Shown here: in pieces, positions 43,966 to 54,329 of the stretch
How positions within the stretch are numbered: position 1 is the first letter of the stretch
Layout: each line of letters begins with the position of its first letter
NCBI GenBank assembly: GCA_003427395.1
Contig: BFEA01000391.1
Location: forward strand, 1,372,494-1,436,493
Reading direction: 5' to 3'
Source: Chara braunii
Taxonomy: Eukaryota; Streptophyta; Charophyceae; Charales; Characeae
DNA: 64,000 nucleotides
Notes under the pieces: model-generated
What the model was told of the DNA's origin: nothing
The model's database searches: none
Seen by the model: the letters and a program-made list of their open reading frames with translations, nothing else
Position numbers and translations under genes: made by a program

Positions 43966-44330
43966 TGTTACATGCTGCGCCTGCAACAGGCTGCACGGGT
44001 CATTTCCAGGCCCGTGACGTTTTCAGGCCAAAAGCGTGAAAACAAGGGCCTACAGGCCCTGTGTCGTTTCAGCCTGAAATCCTGAAAACGAGGGCCTACA
44101 GGCCCTGTGTCGTTTCAGGCTAAATCAGGGCCTTTCCGGCCCTGAGTGTTTTCAGCCTGAAACTGAGGGCCATTTCCGGGCCCTCATGAGTTCGGCCTGG
44201 GCCGAAACTCAGGCACCAGACCAGGGTTTTAGCTCAGGCCATTTCTGGCCTATTTTCAAGACAACCTTTATTTGAGCTTCAACCCCAGGGTCTGGCACGT
44301 TGAGGCATTGGCAAGAGCAGCCTCCTGGAC

Positions 44331-44356
44331 AGGCCAGGACTATATAGGACTGGCCT
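44331..44356 (+). promoter_or_regulatory. Palindromic TATA box of the E LTR
   Basis: AGGCCAG and CTGGCCT form a perfect 7-bp stem (8 with the flanking C-G) around GACTATATAGGA. TATATA with this setting is a strong candidate core promoter of the LTR. Confidence 0.55.
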
Positions 44357-44769
44357 GCCCTGCAGGTGGGTAAGTAGTTCATAGGTACTTCCCAGACACT
44401 TCACGTGCAGTTCAGGAGGCAGGAGGTAGTCTTCAGGATTCGGCAGCAGCACTCTCGAGGAGCGCTGCAGGAGTAGTATTAGCGCTAGCAGTAGTCTTCA
44501 GCGCTGGGCGCTTTGTAGCGTTAGGAGTAGTCTTCAGCGCTGGGCGCCATAGCTAGAGTAGTACCATAGAGAGAGAGATTGGGCGGAGGCCAGAGGGACT
44601 TACCTGCAGCGCCGTTGCTCCAGCTTTGTCTTCGAGGTACCTGCAGCACAGCGCCACCTTCACAGGTTAGTACCTGGCTTATGAGAGAGAGAGAGTTCTT
44701 CTTCTTCCTCTTCTCAGTCCACCATCTCCTTCTCACCGTCTCGATATCTGACTTCACTGCATCAAAAGA

Positions 44770-44772
<3 letters not shown>

Positions 44773-44829
<57 letters not shown>
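44773..44829. repeat. (GA)n microsatellite
   Basis: More than 25 GA units, running into the N gap, which was probably caused by it. Confidence 0.95.
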
Positions 44830-44949
44830 NNNNNNNNNNNNNNNNNNNNNNNNNNNNNNNNNNNNNNNNNNNNNNNNNNNNNNNNNNNNNNNNNNNNNNN
44901 NNNNNNNNNNNNNNNNNNNNNNNNNNNNNNNNNNNNNNNNNNNNNNNNN
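44830..44949. other. Assembly gap
   Basis: 120 N bases. The open frames drawn across it are not real. Confidence 0.99.
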
Positions 44950-45310
44950 TCCCCTCCTCTTCGTCTGTGCATAGCTGGACCTGGCGCCTCTTCCTGTGTA
45001 TAGCGCCAGGCCCCTTCACACCTGGTGGTGAGAATGATGTATGTTTAGTCTGCATTGAGACATTGATTGGGCTCGTCATTAGTATTCGAGCCTTCTGCTT
45101 CGCTATCTTGTACTACGTAACGGAGGTCAGTCCCGGTCATGTCAGGACTTGTTCTAAATCTTCCACTGCGCTATAAAACACCGTTGTTGTATGTATCAGG
45201 ATATACACTGCTTGTTGAGATTTCACTAGCACTGAATTGTCCATTCAGTCCTTTTCATCACATTGTGGATCCTCGGTTATTATGTACATCGCTCATCTGG
45301 GCATGTAACA

Positions 45311-45959
45311 GAAGGCAGGCCAGCTCTTTTCCATATAGGAAAGAGCTCGCTGCCTGGCCTCTCATTCATGCACTCGCATGCTAGCGGCAGCGCTGCTGCA
45401 GCGGATGCTCGTGGGCTGCTGCTGGCGCTGAGAGGCAAGGTGCAAGCGCGTGCGGTCGTGCAGGGAGCAGGGCGCTGCTAAGGGCAGCGCCATAGCCCAG
45501 CCTCCATAGCTGGTTGGGCTTGGTTGTGCAGTGAGGCGCAGGGGTGGTCTTCGGGTGTACAAACGGAAGACGTGGGAGTAAGACGAGGGAGAGAGAGAGA
45601 AGGATGATGATGATGATGTGAGGGCACATACCTGGTATTGGCGATAGTCTGCATGGGCGACATCTTCAAGTACTTCGGAGGCTGCTGATGTCAACAGTTG
45701 CATTGTCAATTAGTAGGCAGAGAGTAGCTGTGTAGGTAGTAGGCTGGGCGCCGAACGCTAAGTAGGAAGATAGGGCCTGGACACTCATGTTGGTGGTGGC
45801 GAGAGCAAGCTCTCATTGACATTGGTTTTCAGTGTTACGAATCTTCTTTGGTGTTATATTGATGCATTTCTGCTTTCTGGACACTGTGATACTATCTGGC
45901 CTTCAATGTGATTGTGCATGGTGGACATTGTCATCTCGCTATTGCTCATTTCCCTTGCA
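45311..45959 (+). repeat. Solo LTR of G type, 5'-truncated
   Basis: Matches the last two thirds of the G LTR (complement of 59270-60282): AGGCAG-CTGCCT hairpin around ATATA (45313-45355), (GAT)n, ACATACCTGG at 45626-45635, GAGAGCAAGCTCTC, and the end TTTCCCTTGCA. No primer site follows (AATAGCAAAAGGG), so it is not the LTR of an adjacent element. Confidence 0.85.
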
Positions 45960-46222
45960 ATAGCAAAAGGGTATCACTAGTGTGTTATACAACCTCAAGC
46001 TTACCAGGACCCCAATGTGGCATTTTGGCTGCAAGCACAGCCTCTTCAGGGGGGTTGCCCTGCATCCTTTCCCATCCTGTCAGCTCATTGGTAACTCTCC
46101 CTACTCTCCCATAACTCATGCCAGTCCGTTTCACCAGGGGTAACTAAAATACAGTTATATTTTGGTGAAAGGAGAATTGTGGCAACTACTCTGCTGCTGT
46201 ATATACCAAACCATGGTCCATC
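45960..46222. other. Unassigned sequence
   Basis: No gene, repeat or RNA gene seen between the solo LTR and the LINE tail. Confidence 0.4.
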
Positions 46223-46320
46223 TTTTTTTTTTTTTTTTTTTTTTTTCTTACGCAAACCCCATGCCCCATCTATTCTGGGGGGCACCAGTCCAATTGCTCC
46301 TCACCGGCAAGCAAAAGTTT
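46223..46320 (-). mobile_element. Second LINE 3' end (heavily 5'-truncated)
   Basis: 24 T residues (46223-46246) followed by sequence shared with bases 28-110: ATTCTGGGG, CAGTCC, ACCGGCAAG. The hairpin GCCCC (46263-46267) / GGGGC (46279-46283) with an 11-base loop matches the one at 54-74. Only about 100 bases survive. Confidence 0.65.
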
Positions 46321-46949
46321 TGTTGACAGAGGAATGATACCGAGAAGCAAAAGAAAGGTAGACATGGTAGACGCAGTGGGCAACCTCAGCCTGGCCCTAG
46401 TTGCCACAGGCATGGGGGGCTACGACACTACCGATCACAGCCTGTCCAGGCCGCCCTTTGAAGGGCCTCACATGGTGGCCAGGAAACTTCCCATAGTACC
46501 CTGCAATGACTTGCTGATTTTGACTGCCGAGACTGACTGTGAGGCTGTACAGTAACAGCAGTAGGTTAGAGTCGTAATTTCGTTTGGCTGAGGGCTAACC
46601 GAGAGACCTACCTGTAAGGCAAATTCGTGAGGGACATATCTGCAAATATGGAAAATATAGGCCCAGCACGAATTTCCTACAGCTACCCTCACTGCGTATA
46701 GCAGACCCGAACTACCCCAAGGACGGACAGGCCCAAAGGGCCTATACCGATAGACGGTTTTATAGCCTATAGCCGGGTAGGGAGAGGCCTAGAGGCCGAA
46801 ACTGAAACGGTACCGGTCGGTCCAGTCAGTCTGGTCTAGGTCTAGGCTAGGGTAGTAGAGATCTACTAATAGTTTAGGAAAATCGATTCAGGACTTTTGG
46901 CTGTTCATTCTCGCGAAGCAGCGTTTGGAGAAGCCAAGCAAGTTGGTGG
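46321..46949. other. Unassigned; right part may be the LTR of element F
   Basis: A 73-codon open frame at 46334-46555 resembles nothing I recognise. GACCTACCTG at about 46604 and TTTTATAGCCTATAG near 46757 are LTR-like signals, so the 5' LTR of element F may begin around 46560. Confidence 0.3.
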
Positions 46950-47575
46950 TGGTGATTGTCTACAGGCGGCATCTTGAGNCCCCCGCCGTGGACGGCAGCC
47001 ATAGCCGGCCTTCAGAAGGTTGCCAAAGCTGGGGCATCCTCAGCGCATCTACCCCTGAGGGTATCTGCGCGTCGTCGGGCTATATCGAGGCTCTTCACCG
47101 AGTATTCGTGGGTGGCGGCGGCCATAGCTGCCTGTTTCTTTGTCAGAGTTGTTCATCGGCACTGAAGACTTCATCGCAGGATCTGTTCTTCATCTGGGTG
47201 GTTGGCGCTGGCCTCTGGGAGGCCATTTCGGTGTTGCGCTACTAACTGGGTGTGGGGTAGTGAGTGGAGTATGGGATACTGGAACAAACTCTGTAACGAT
47301 ATTTGGTTTTAATTGGCTCATCATCAGTGTGAATCCGATTGTTATCCTCGCAGGTTTCTTCTTGTGATTGGTTGTTGGGAGTACTGTCCGCGGGTGAGGA
47401 ACACTGTGTGTCTTCTCCCCACCTGTGCATAGCTGTATTCCACTGCCTATTTTGATCTGTGTACAGTCTGAACTCTGTCTCCTCTCCCCCTTCTCTTATG
47501 CATGTATGGGCGTGTATGAGACTGTCTGTGTGTGAGTGGCGGTAAAAATCGTCAGACAATCAAGTTCATAATAGT

Positions 47576-47591
47576 TGGTATCAGAGCGGGA
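47576..47591 (+). other. Primer binding site of element F, copy 1
   Basis: TGGTATCAGAGCGGGA: the first 12 bases match the initiator tRNA-Met complement exactly. Confidence 0.85.
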
Positions 47592-47865
47592 TCGGAATTG
47601 GAGTACTGAGGGTTGAGTGCAATAGAGGCATCTTCTTCATCTGGCGATCTACTAGCGAGAAGCTTCATGGCGATTCATCTTCTCCAGTACTAAGACAGCA
47701 GGGAAGAAGATTTCACGCAGTGAATTCAGGAGTTCAGTGGTTGCACTGAACAAGCCCACTGGGCCTGTCTCCTCTCCCCCTTCTCTTATGCATGTATGGG
47801 CGTGTATGAGACTGTCTGTGTGTGAGTGGCGGTAAAAATCGTTAGACAACCAAGTTCATAATAGT

Positions 47866-47881
47866 TGGTATCAGAGCGGGA
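47866..47881 (+). other. Primer binding site of element F, copy 2
   Basis: Identical TGGTATCAGAGCGGGA in the second duplication unit. Confidence 0.85.
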
Positions 47882-48055
47882 TCAGAATTGGAGTATTGAG
47901 GGTTGAGTGCAATAGAGGCATCTTCTTCATCTGGCGATCTACTAGCGAGAAGCTTCATGGCGATTCATCTTCTCCAGTACTGAGACAGCAGGGAAGAAGA
48001 TTTCAAGCAGTAAATTCAGGAGTTCAGTGGTTGCACTAAACAAGCCCACTGAGCC

Positions 48056-49357
48056 TGTCAGGGCGCTTGCAAGGAAGTGGCGAGAACAGGGCTAATTCGC
48101 CATAGCCAACCCTGAGGGCAGTATTGTGAATTGCCCCTGAGGACTTCAGAATCCTTTGAGCGGCTTCATCCCTGAGTAGCGCTGAGGGAGATTGACGGTC
48201 TGTCTCAATCTCAGGTGAAAATAACCTCATCTGAGGCTATTTATAGCATCAACAGTTGTGGGGTCCTGTGACGAGATAATTCTTGTCGGCACTCTGGGCG
48301 CCACAGGGTCAGATCCGATGTATCTGACTAAAGGGGTTGTAGCGCATCAGGATCCTGAAGAAGATCAACAAGTCTGAGGAGGTTCTATGTGTGGAGAACA
48401 AAGGAGAAATTTCTGGAAGGAACTGGCGAGGTGAACGTTTCAGTCTGCCATAGCCAGATCTTCACCAAGCTCTGCAAGAAACTCTGAAAGTGAGTCTGTT
48501 CCATGCACACCCCTGTATAGCGATTCAGATAGGGTTAGAATAATTAGTATTGATGGTCCACCTGTCTGTCAGTGACTGGAATTGAAAATCGCAGACTGCA
48601 TGACAACCATAATCATCACTCCCCTACCTCCTTTTGCTCATTTCTTACCCTCTGTTGACTCTTTTCTATCCAAAATTTTTCGGTGACTGCCTGACTGTAT
48701 TGTGCTTGATCTCGGAGGCTCAGACTGTGAATTCTGTACTGGAAGGGTAGAGATACTGTGAATTGTAATTTTGCGCTGAGTCTAATTATAGCCTGTGCTA
48801 ACTAGGGTCAGTCATAACTTCAATTATGCCCGTCATAATTCAATTTTGTAAGTTGTCAGTAAATCACAATTTAAAAATAGTCAGTATTGCAAAAGGGCTT
48901 GATTGGATTTGCAGTATTTCACTGGAAACAGTGAATACAGTAGCTCGCCATACCCTTGGGTATGGCCGCCAGAGTCCTCAGGGCCGAAATTGGAATCTGG
49001 GCTAGGATTTAGGGTTTCTGATTGAATCGCCTTGTTTGGTTGATCATTTTTTTCCGTACTTGCCACGTCTCTTCATTCTCATTGACTACTCTTGTTTTCT
49101 GGTGGGCTCTTTTGGAAGTATTGTGGTTGTGCTTACTAGTCAGTAAAAGGAAATCGTGTGATTGATTTTACTGGACTAACTGTCTGTCTGACCTCTGACC
49201 CCAGAGAGACTGTTCCAACACAAATCGCTTGTTGCATGTTCACCCACCTGACTTTTGTGTATGATCTAGCAGCGATTTCTGAGTGTCTGTAGGAATCTGT
49301 ATATCGCTGCATACTCTCTGCTGTCTGTCTGTTTTGTGAGTTTCCTGAAGAGGGAAA
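48056..49357 (+). other. Untranslated leader of element F
   Basis: No supported gene in 1.3 kb. GCCATAGC occurs at about 48104 and 48450. Confidence 0.5.
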
Positions 49358-50593
49358 ATGGCGAACGGGGAGGCTCAGCAGCAGCCACAGGTGGAAGTAG
49401 TGATGAAGGTAGAAGGTCAACAGCCTTCGACCTCCACCCCTACTGCACCTCTGACTGCTACTCAGTAGAAAAAGAAGGAATTGCAGGATAGGCTGCAGCA
49501 GCAGCAGGCGTTGCTAGCAGAGCTTGAGAGACAGGAGGCGGCTGAGCTAGAAGCTGCAACAAATACTTCTTGCAGGGAGTACCTGTTGGAGCAGCTAGCC
49601 AAGGTCCTGACAGATGATCGTTGTTCCCAGGTGAATAAGAACCTGGCGGAGTGGGCCATTCTGGAACACAAAGCCACTAGTTCTTATTTCACTAACTGGG
49701 ATGATCGCCTGGACCGTTTAGAGCGCCGGGTTGACTATCTGGCAGCTCAGCAGTCAAGGATACTAGATGCAATTCAGTCCTTAACTGCTCAGCTGACAGC
49801 AGCCAAGATGATCGTTCCTCAGTCCCTTGTACTCAAACCCAAACCTCCTCCTTCCTCTCCATCCTCTACTCCAGTTCACGTCATTCTTCCCCTTCACCAC
49901 CTTCCTCCCAAAAGGCCACAGCCAAACCCACTTTTGCAGTTGTTGTGGCAGGGGATCCGAGAGGTCCCAAGATCCCCGCCCCCAACAAGTTAAGAGGGGA
50001 TGACCCCAAGACTGATGTTGGGGACTGGGCTGCAGGGACCAGGGCTTACTTGAGGCCCTTTGAGGGGCTTCATATGCCCAGAACAGACAAAAGTGGCTAC
50101 AGTTTTGGGACTGCTGGAGGGGCCTGCTCAAAAGTGGGCTACCTCTACCTCCAACGGTCTGCAGAAATCAATGGAGGAATGGGCTTTGGGATTGGGGGTG
50201 GACAACTTTCTGCAGGCCCTGGAAGAACGCTTTGCAGACAAGGAGCGGGCCCGCAAAGCTGCTGACAGGATTGCTCACCTGGGACAGCAGCATTATAGCG
50301 GCTCCCTGCAATCTTTGTTTGCAGAGTTCGAGCAGCTAACTTCCACCCCTGGGTTGGTGACGTCTGCAGATGACTTACTAACCAACTTTTGCAGGGCGGC
50401 GCATGAGAAGTTTTTTGTTGCTTTATCGTCAGACAACCAAGCTCATAACAACCTCGTAACCATTGACCATCTCATCAACAAAGAGATCGAACATAATCAC
50501 TGCTCCTTTCAGCACTACAATCTCAAGGCATGGCAACTACACTTTTTCATGCTGAGCCTGCACACGGCCCCATTTCAGGGGCCCAACGGTTGA
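49358..50593 (+). pseudogene. gag of element F
   Basis: Starts MANGEAQQQPQVEVVMKVEG at 49358. An in-frame TAG at 49466 follows CAG in a Gln-rich stretch and fits CAG-to-TAG. A Leu/Gln/Glu coiled coil (LQDRLQQQQALLAELERQEA) and DDRLDRLERRVDYLAAQQSR follow. The capsid part, in two frames with a shift near 50000, has KLRGDDPKTDVGDWAAGTRA, WATSTSNGLQKSMEEWAL and LGVDNFLQALEERFADKERA. No zinc knuckle is reached: the sequence leaves gag near 50590. Confidence 0.7.
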
Positions 50594-50649
50594 TGAGGGG
50601 CCCCCAGGCCGCGTGCCCATCAGACACACGCCCTGGAGGCCCTCAGCGG

Positions 50650-51596
50650 CCCTTAGGCCACAGGTATGTAACATTATTCATTTATTTCGCTGTCCTATTC
50701 TTGTCTGTTCAGACGTCGTTTTGGACTTGCAGTCCCCAAGGCTACGCCTTGGACTGAGTACACCAGGGGCAGGACCGTTTTGAGGCCAGGCGCGTTTTTG
50801 CGCCCTGCTGCATCAGCAGGACGGTCTGGACGCCCGGTCGGGGCTCAAACCGTATGGGCCGTTTTTGCCCAGCACCAGAGGCACGCCCAACCAGACCCAG
50901 CGCTATTTATAGTTGGGCTATGGCTGGGCGCACACACAGTTCGAGTAGCTCACTTCTTGGGCGACACGCTGTTGGAGCGGTGCGACAACGCTGCGCTAGA
51001 CTAGAGTAGTAGGTAAGCAGAGGGGCGTAGGCCATACCTGCACCCGGTGGACTGACCTGGGGCCATAGCTGGGACTTTACGGCGGGGACCTGCACAGGAC
51101 GACGACGACGACGGAGGTCAGTCCCAGGCTGCAACTACCTGCAGGTGAGACAGAGGCGGACGGCATCTTCTTCTTCTTCTTCTTCTTCGCCCTCAATCTC
51201 TCCTCCCTCCTACCTCTTCTTCTTCTTCTTCTTCTTCTTCTTCTTCAGAGAGAGGTTACTGGCAGAGGTTAACAGCGGGCTGCCCAGGATCTGACTCGAC
51301 AATTTGTGGCAGACATTGATTGGACACTCGGCAAGGGACTATTTTTGGACTTCGCGATCGCGATCTTGATCTTGGTCTTCTCCCTCGCCTCCTTCCCCCA
51401 TCTCTCATCTGTGGTATATCCCCCATGTGTGCACGCAAGGAGGGACCTTTCTTCCGTGTATGCGGTCCCTCCTCCCTCTCTCCCATGTGTGGTGTATGAT
51501 GGGGTGTCGTGTAAGTATCTGACAGGTCGGGTCATATCCTTGAGTCTTCCGCTGCGCTACACTGTGCTATTCCCAAATGTATCTGCATGTGCATTG
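50650..51596 (+). repeat. LTR of E-like type, left part, interrupted by element G
   Basis: LTR features: GCCCAAC/GTTGGGC (50885-50918) around TATTTATA, CCATACCTGC at 51032-51041, CCATAGCTGGGAC at 51062, (TTC)n tracts at 51163-51189 and 51219-51247. Its end (TCTTCCGCTGCGCTACACTGTG) continues at 60283 after element G. The left boundary is uncertain. Confidence 0.6.
51163..51247. repeat. Two (TTC)n microsatellites
   Basis: (TTC)n at about 51163-51189 and 51219-51247, with a CT-rich spacer between. Confidence 0.9.
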
Positions 51597-52603
51597 TGCA
51601 AGGAAAATGAACAGAAGCGAGATGACAATATTCAGATTGCACAATCACATTGAAAGCCAAATCGTAACACAGTGTTCAGGAAGCAGCATTGCACCAATAT
51701 AACACCAATGGAGAATCGTAGCACTGAAAGTCAATGTCAATGAGAGCTTGCTCTCACCACCACCAACATATATATCCTGTCTCTATCTCCCTACCTGGCG
51801 CTCGGCGCCCATCCTACTCCCTACACAGTTACTACTTGCCTACGAATTGACAATGCAACCGTTGACGTCAGCAGCACCCGAAGTACTTGAAGATGTCGCT
51901 CATGCAGAACCATCGCCAATACCAGGTATGTGCCCTCGCATCATCATCACCATCATCCTTCTCTCTCCCCCTTGACTCTCTCCCACGTCTCCCTTTGTTG
52001 TACACCTGAAGACCACCCCTGCGACTCACTGTATGTCCAAGCCCACAACCAGCTATGGAGGCTGGGCTATGATGCTGCCCTCAACAGCGCCCTGCTTCAC
52101 CACACGACCGCACGTGCGCAGCCTCTTGCTCCAGTGCCAGCAGCCAGCACGCGAGCTATCGCTCCAGCAGCGTTGCCGCCAGCCAGCAAGTGCCCGAATG
52201 CCCTGGCCAGGCAGCAAGCTCTTTCCTATATGGAAAGAGCCTGCCTCGTTTGGCAGCCTGGATGGACTGGCTTGGGCCCAGAAGCTTCCGGTAGGCCCCA
52301 GGATGCTGCGCCTTTGGTGCAGCGGCTGGGCCTCATTCGGTTGGGCCTCCCAACTGTCTGTGTATGAGGCTGTGAATCTGGCCCAGGGCCTGAGCTTTTG
52401 GACAGGCCTGAAAGGCCTGGGAATTTCCACGCTGCTCGCCCTGTGTTTCCCTTCAACCAACTGCCGCGACGAAACTGCGTGGACCCCCAAATGCGAAATT
52501 GACAACCAAGGGTCTCTCGTGATTTGTTAGGCCCGCCTTCACTTAGGGCGGTCACTCTTGCAACAGGGGCCCCTCAGGCCTGCCGAGGACTCAGATTCTT
52601 GCA
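51597..52603 (-). repeat. 3' LTR of element G
   Basis: Read on the minus strand it starts TGCAAGAATCTGAGTCC and ends TTTTCCTTGCA. The hairpin AGGCAG-CTGCCT plus GCTCTTTCC-GGAAAGAGC around TATAT is at 52209-52246. CCAGGTATGT (plus strand) at 51922-51931 is the TACCTGG box, 325 bases from the LTR end. Confidence 0.92.
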
Positions 52604-52617
52604 TTCCCTCCTCCTTT
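52604..52617 (-). other. Polypurine tract of element G
   Basis: Reads AAGGAGGAGGGAAT-like on the minus strand, immediately before the 3' LTR start; same form as in element D. Confidence 0.75.
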
Positions 52618-52670
52618 ACTTCGTTAGTCCTCTGAGAAGTCTGTCACTCTGCAGGCATCTTCCCTTTGAG

Positions 52671-54281
52671 TTATCTTTCGTAGCCTGCAATCACTTGAGG
52701 TGCTGTTCTCATGAGTTCCTCTCGTGTGAACCAGTGATCTTCTTTAGGATCCAGATGATGTATGAATCTCACATGATACTGCATTCTTGGTTTAGGAGGG
52801 CGGCCTCTGCCTGATGGTCGAGGTACTGGCATCACTTGATGCTCCACGATCTGGTCAATATCCACTTCGCTTTCCATGGTTGGGGGCAGCATTGATCTCC
52901 TTGAGGGAAACTGGTCAGTGGCGGCGAAAGGTGCCTGCTTGGATGCATTCAAAACAGTGTAAGTGCGCAAGTGTGGAGGGATGCGAATCACGTATGAAGG
53001 TCCATCCGGTTGATCCCCTACAATGTCTAAGATCTCCCAGGGCCCAAAGTATTGTGGCATTAGTTTACGTGAAATGCCTAACTCCTGACCTAGTTCAGAT
53101 GACTTAACCCAAACTCTATCACCTACCTGAAAGCTAGAGGGCCGTCTGTGCTTATTCTCATATGCGATCATTGCATCCTGAGATTTCCTGATATGTTCAA
53201 CGGCTTGCTGCAGCATCTGTTCATATTTGACAGCGAACTCTATGCTGCCAGGTGCAGCAGTGGGTTCTCTTTTTGGTAGCAGAAAGTCAAGTGCAGTTCT
53301 AGGTTTCCCACCAAAGTGCAGTTGGTTGGGAGTCATACCTGTAGTACTGTGCACAACATTGTTATACAGGCTGGCGACGAGAGGTAACTTCTCGTCCCAG
53401 TCATCCTGACTTGGCTTAATATAATGCCGAAGCAGGTGTTGTACTACCCAATTCATCTGTTCTACCTGGCCATTTGACTTAGGGTGATTCCCTGACGTCA
53501 TCTGGAGCTTGGTACCCATCTTTTCAACAGTTGATTGCCACAATTCACTGGTGAATCTCACATCTCGGTCACTAACAATAGATGTAGGCAAACCGATGTC
53601 ACGTACCCAGTTATCCATAAAGAGTTGGATGACGTAGTCAGTTTTAACATTTTCTGGCATAGCGATTAGTCTGGCATACTTAGAAAAACGATCCACTATA
53701 ACAAAGATGTGTCTTTTCCCAGACCTACTGGTCTCAAGAGTATCCATGAAATCCATGGACACACTATGGCCTGGTCCTTCAGGAATCGGCAAGGGCTTAA
53801 TCAACCCAAGCAGAGCCTGAGTCCTGGGTTTGTCCCTTCGACAAACCTGGCAGGTTTCAACATATCTCTTAGCATCTTGCATCATAGAGGGCCACCAAAA
53901 TCTCTGTACTAAGTTCGCTGATGTCTTTCTATAGCCAAAATGACCAGTTGCATCATGATATTTTCCTAAAAATAAACTATGTAAAGACTCACTATCAGGA
54001 ACACACAACCTTTTATTCCCTTCCTTCTCAAGAAACAGCAAGCCGTCTACCATCGTAAATTTGTCCAAAGTCTTTTTGTCCTTTTCTTGGAATCTACGGA
54101 TGATCTCAGACATAACTGGATCTTGCTGACAGGCTTCCACCAACGATCGAGTTAAGTCGTTAGATATGCCAAATTCAGTTACTAGTGCGCCCAGGTAATC
54201 TGCCCGACGTGACAATGCATCAGCTACCTTATTGTACTCTCCCTTGATTGGATCATGTTGATAGTCATACATGTCTATCAC
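52671..54281 (-). CDS. integrase with chromodomain-like tail and AT-hook, element G
   Basis: 536 open codons, the best-preserved pol segment in the window. It begins inside RNase H (KGEYNKVADALSRRADYLG). Integrase: zinc part GKYHDATGHFGYRKTSANLV to CQVCRRDKP, core SVSMDFMDTLETSRSGKRHI, DIGLPTSIVSDRDVRF, NHPKSNGQVEQMNWVV with D, D and E all present. YNNVVHSTTGMTPNQLHFG and PSSFQVGDRVWVKSSELGQE follow. Tail: FGPWEILDIVGDQPDGPSYV, DIDQIVEHQVMPVPRPS, GRGRPPK (52791-52811), QYHVRFIHHLDPKEDHWFTR, EELMRTAPQVIAGYER. The integrase inserts the element DNA; the tail probably binds chromatin or AT-rich DNA. It is part of a longer pol, cut off from it by one TGA at 54327, so the first Met is not a true start. 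Confidence 0.88.
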   Translation of the reverse strand: MIDMYDYQHDPIKGEYNKVADALSRRADYLGALVTEFGISNDLTRSLVEACQQDPVMSEIIRRFQEKDKKTLDKFTMVDGLLFLEKEGNKRLCVPDSESLHSLFLGKYHDATGHFGYRKTSANLVQRFWWPSMMQDAKRYVETCQVCRRDKPRTQALLGLIKPLPIPEGPGHSVSMDFMDTLETSRSGKRHIFVIVDRFSKYARLIAMPENVKTDYVIQLFMDNWVRDIGLPTSIVSDRDVRFTSELWQSTVEKMGTKLQMTSGNHPKSNGQVEQMNWVVQHLLRHYIKPSQDDWDEKLPLVASLYNNVVHSTTGMTPNQLHFGGKPRTALDFLLPKREPTAAPGSIEFAVKYEQMLQQAVEHIRKSQDAMIAYENKHRRPSSFQVGDRVWVKSSELGQELGISRKLMPQYFGPWEILDIVGDQPDGPSYVIRIPPHLRTYTVLNASKQAPFAATDQFPSRRSMLPPTMESEVDIDQIVEHQVMPVPRPSGRGRPPKPRMQYHVRFIHHLDPKEDHWFTREELMRTAPQVIAGYER

Positions 54282-54329
54282 TTGAATCCATCGCTTGAGT
54301 GCGTCAGAGAGTACCGACTGTGTCTTAAT

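Larger units (their letters stand above)
38778..45308 (+). mobile_element. Ty3/gypsy LTR retrotransposon, element E (5' LTR missing)
   Basis: gag, protease, reverse transcriptase, RNase H, integrase and chromodomain-like tail, then polypurine tract and a 3' LTR from 43966 to about 45308. No 5' LTR or primer site before gag. The leader piece at 38700-38777 has GCCACGTCAGCA, GGCCACGTTAGCC and GGTCACGTCAG, reverse-strand copies of the TGACGTGGC word. It is a family distinct from A/D/G and C. Confidence 0.85.
43966..45308 (+). repeat. 3' LTR of element E (contains an assembly gap)
   Basis: Starts TGTTACATGCTGCGCC. It has AGGCCAG/CTGGCCT (44331-44356) around CTATATAG, ACTTACCTGC at 44598-44607, the (GA)n tract and the 120-N gap. 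Its end (45150-45308, TTCCACTGCGCTATAAAAC to GGGCATGTAACAG) aligns with 51540-51596 joined to 60283-60405, the split LTR around element G. The true end is near GGGCA at 45303 or a few bases later. Confidence 0.7.
47476..48055 (+). repeat. 290-bp tandem duplication including the primer binding site
   Basis: Copies 47476-47765 and 47766-48055, starting TGTCTCCTCTCCCCC and ending CAAGCCCACTG(G/A)GCC. They differ at about eight scattered sites, so this is a real and not very recent duplication. Each copy holds the LTR end, TTGGTATCAGAGCGGGATC and the first 180 leader bases. Confidence 0.92.
46950..50593 (+). mobile_element. 5' part of LTR retrotransposon, element F
   Basis: LTR-like sequence with GCCATAGC boxes (46995, 47119), a primer site at 47576 preceded by the LTR end, a 1.5-kb leader and a gag. 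pol is absent: after gag the sequence passes into an LTR of another type. A single N stands at 46979. The left LTR boundary is not resolved because no second LTR copy is present. Confidence 0.65.

Noticed and set aside
44579-45176. Open frames with Arg-Glu or Leu-Ser repeats beside the N gap
   Set aside because: Produced by the (GA)n microsatellite and unknown bases.
46334-46555. 73-codon open frame
   Set aside because: No recognisable motif, no splice signals or neighbours to support it; listed only within the unassigned region.
49481-50593. Host coiled-coil gene at the F gag
   Set aside because: The position after a primer site and leader, and the Gag-like capsid segment, make a retroelement gag the better reading.
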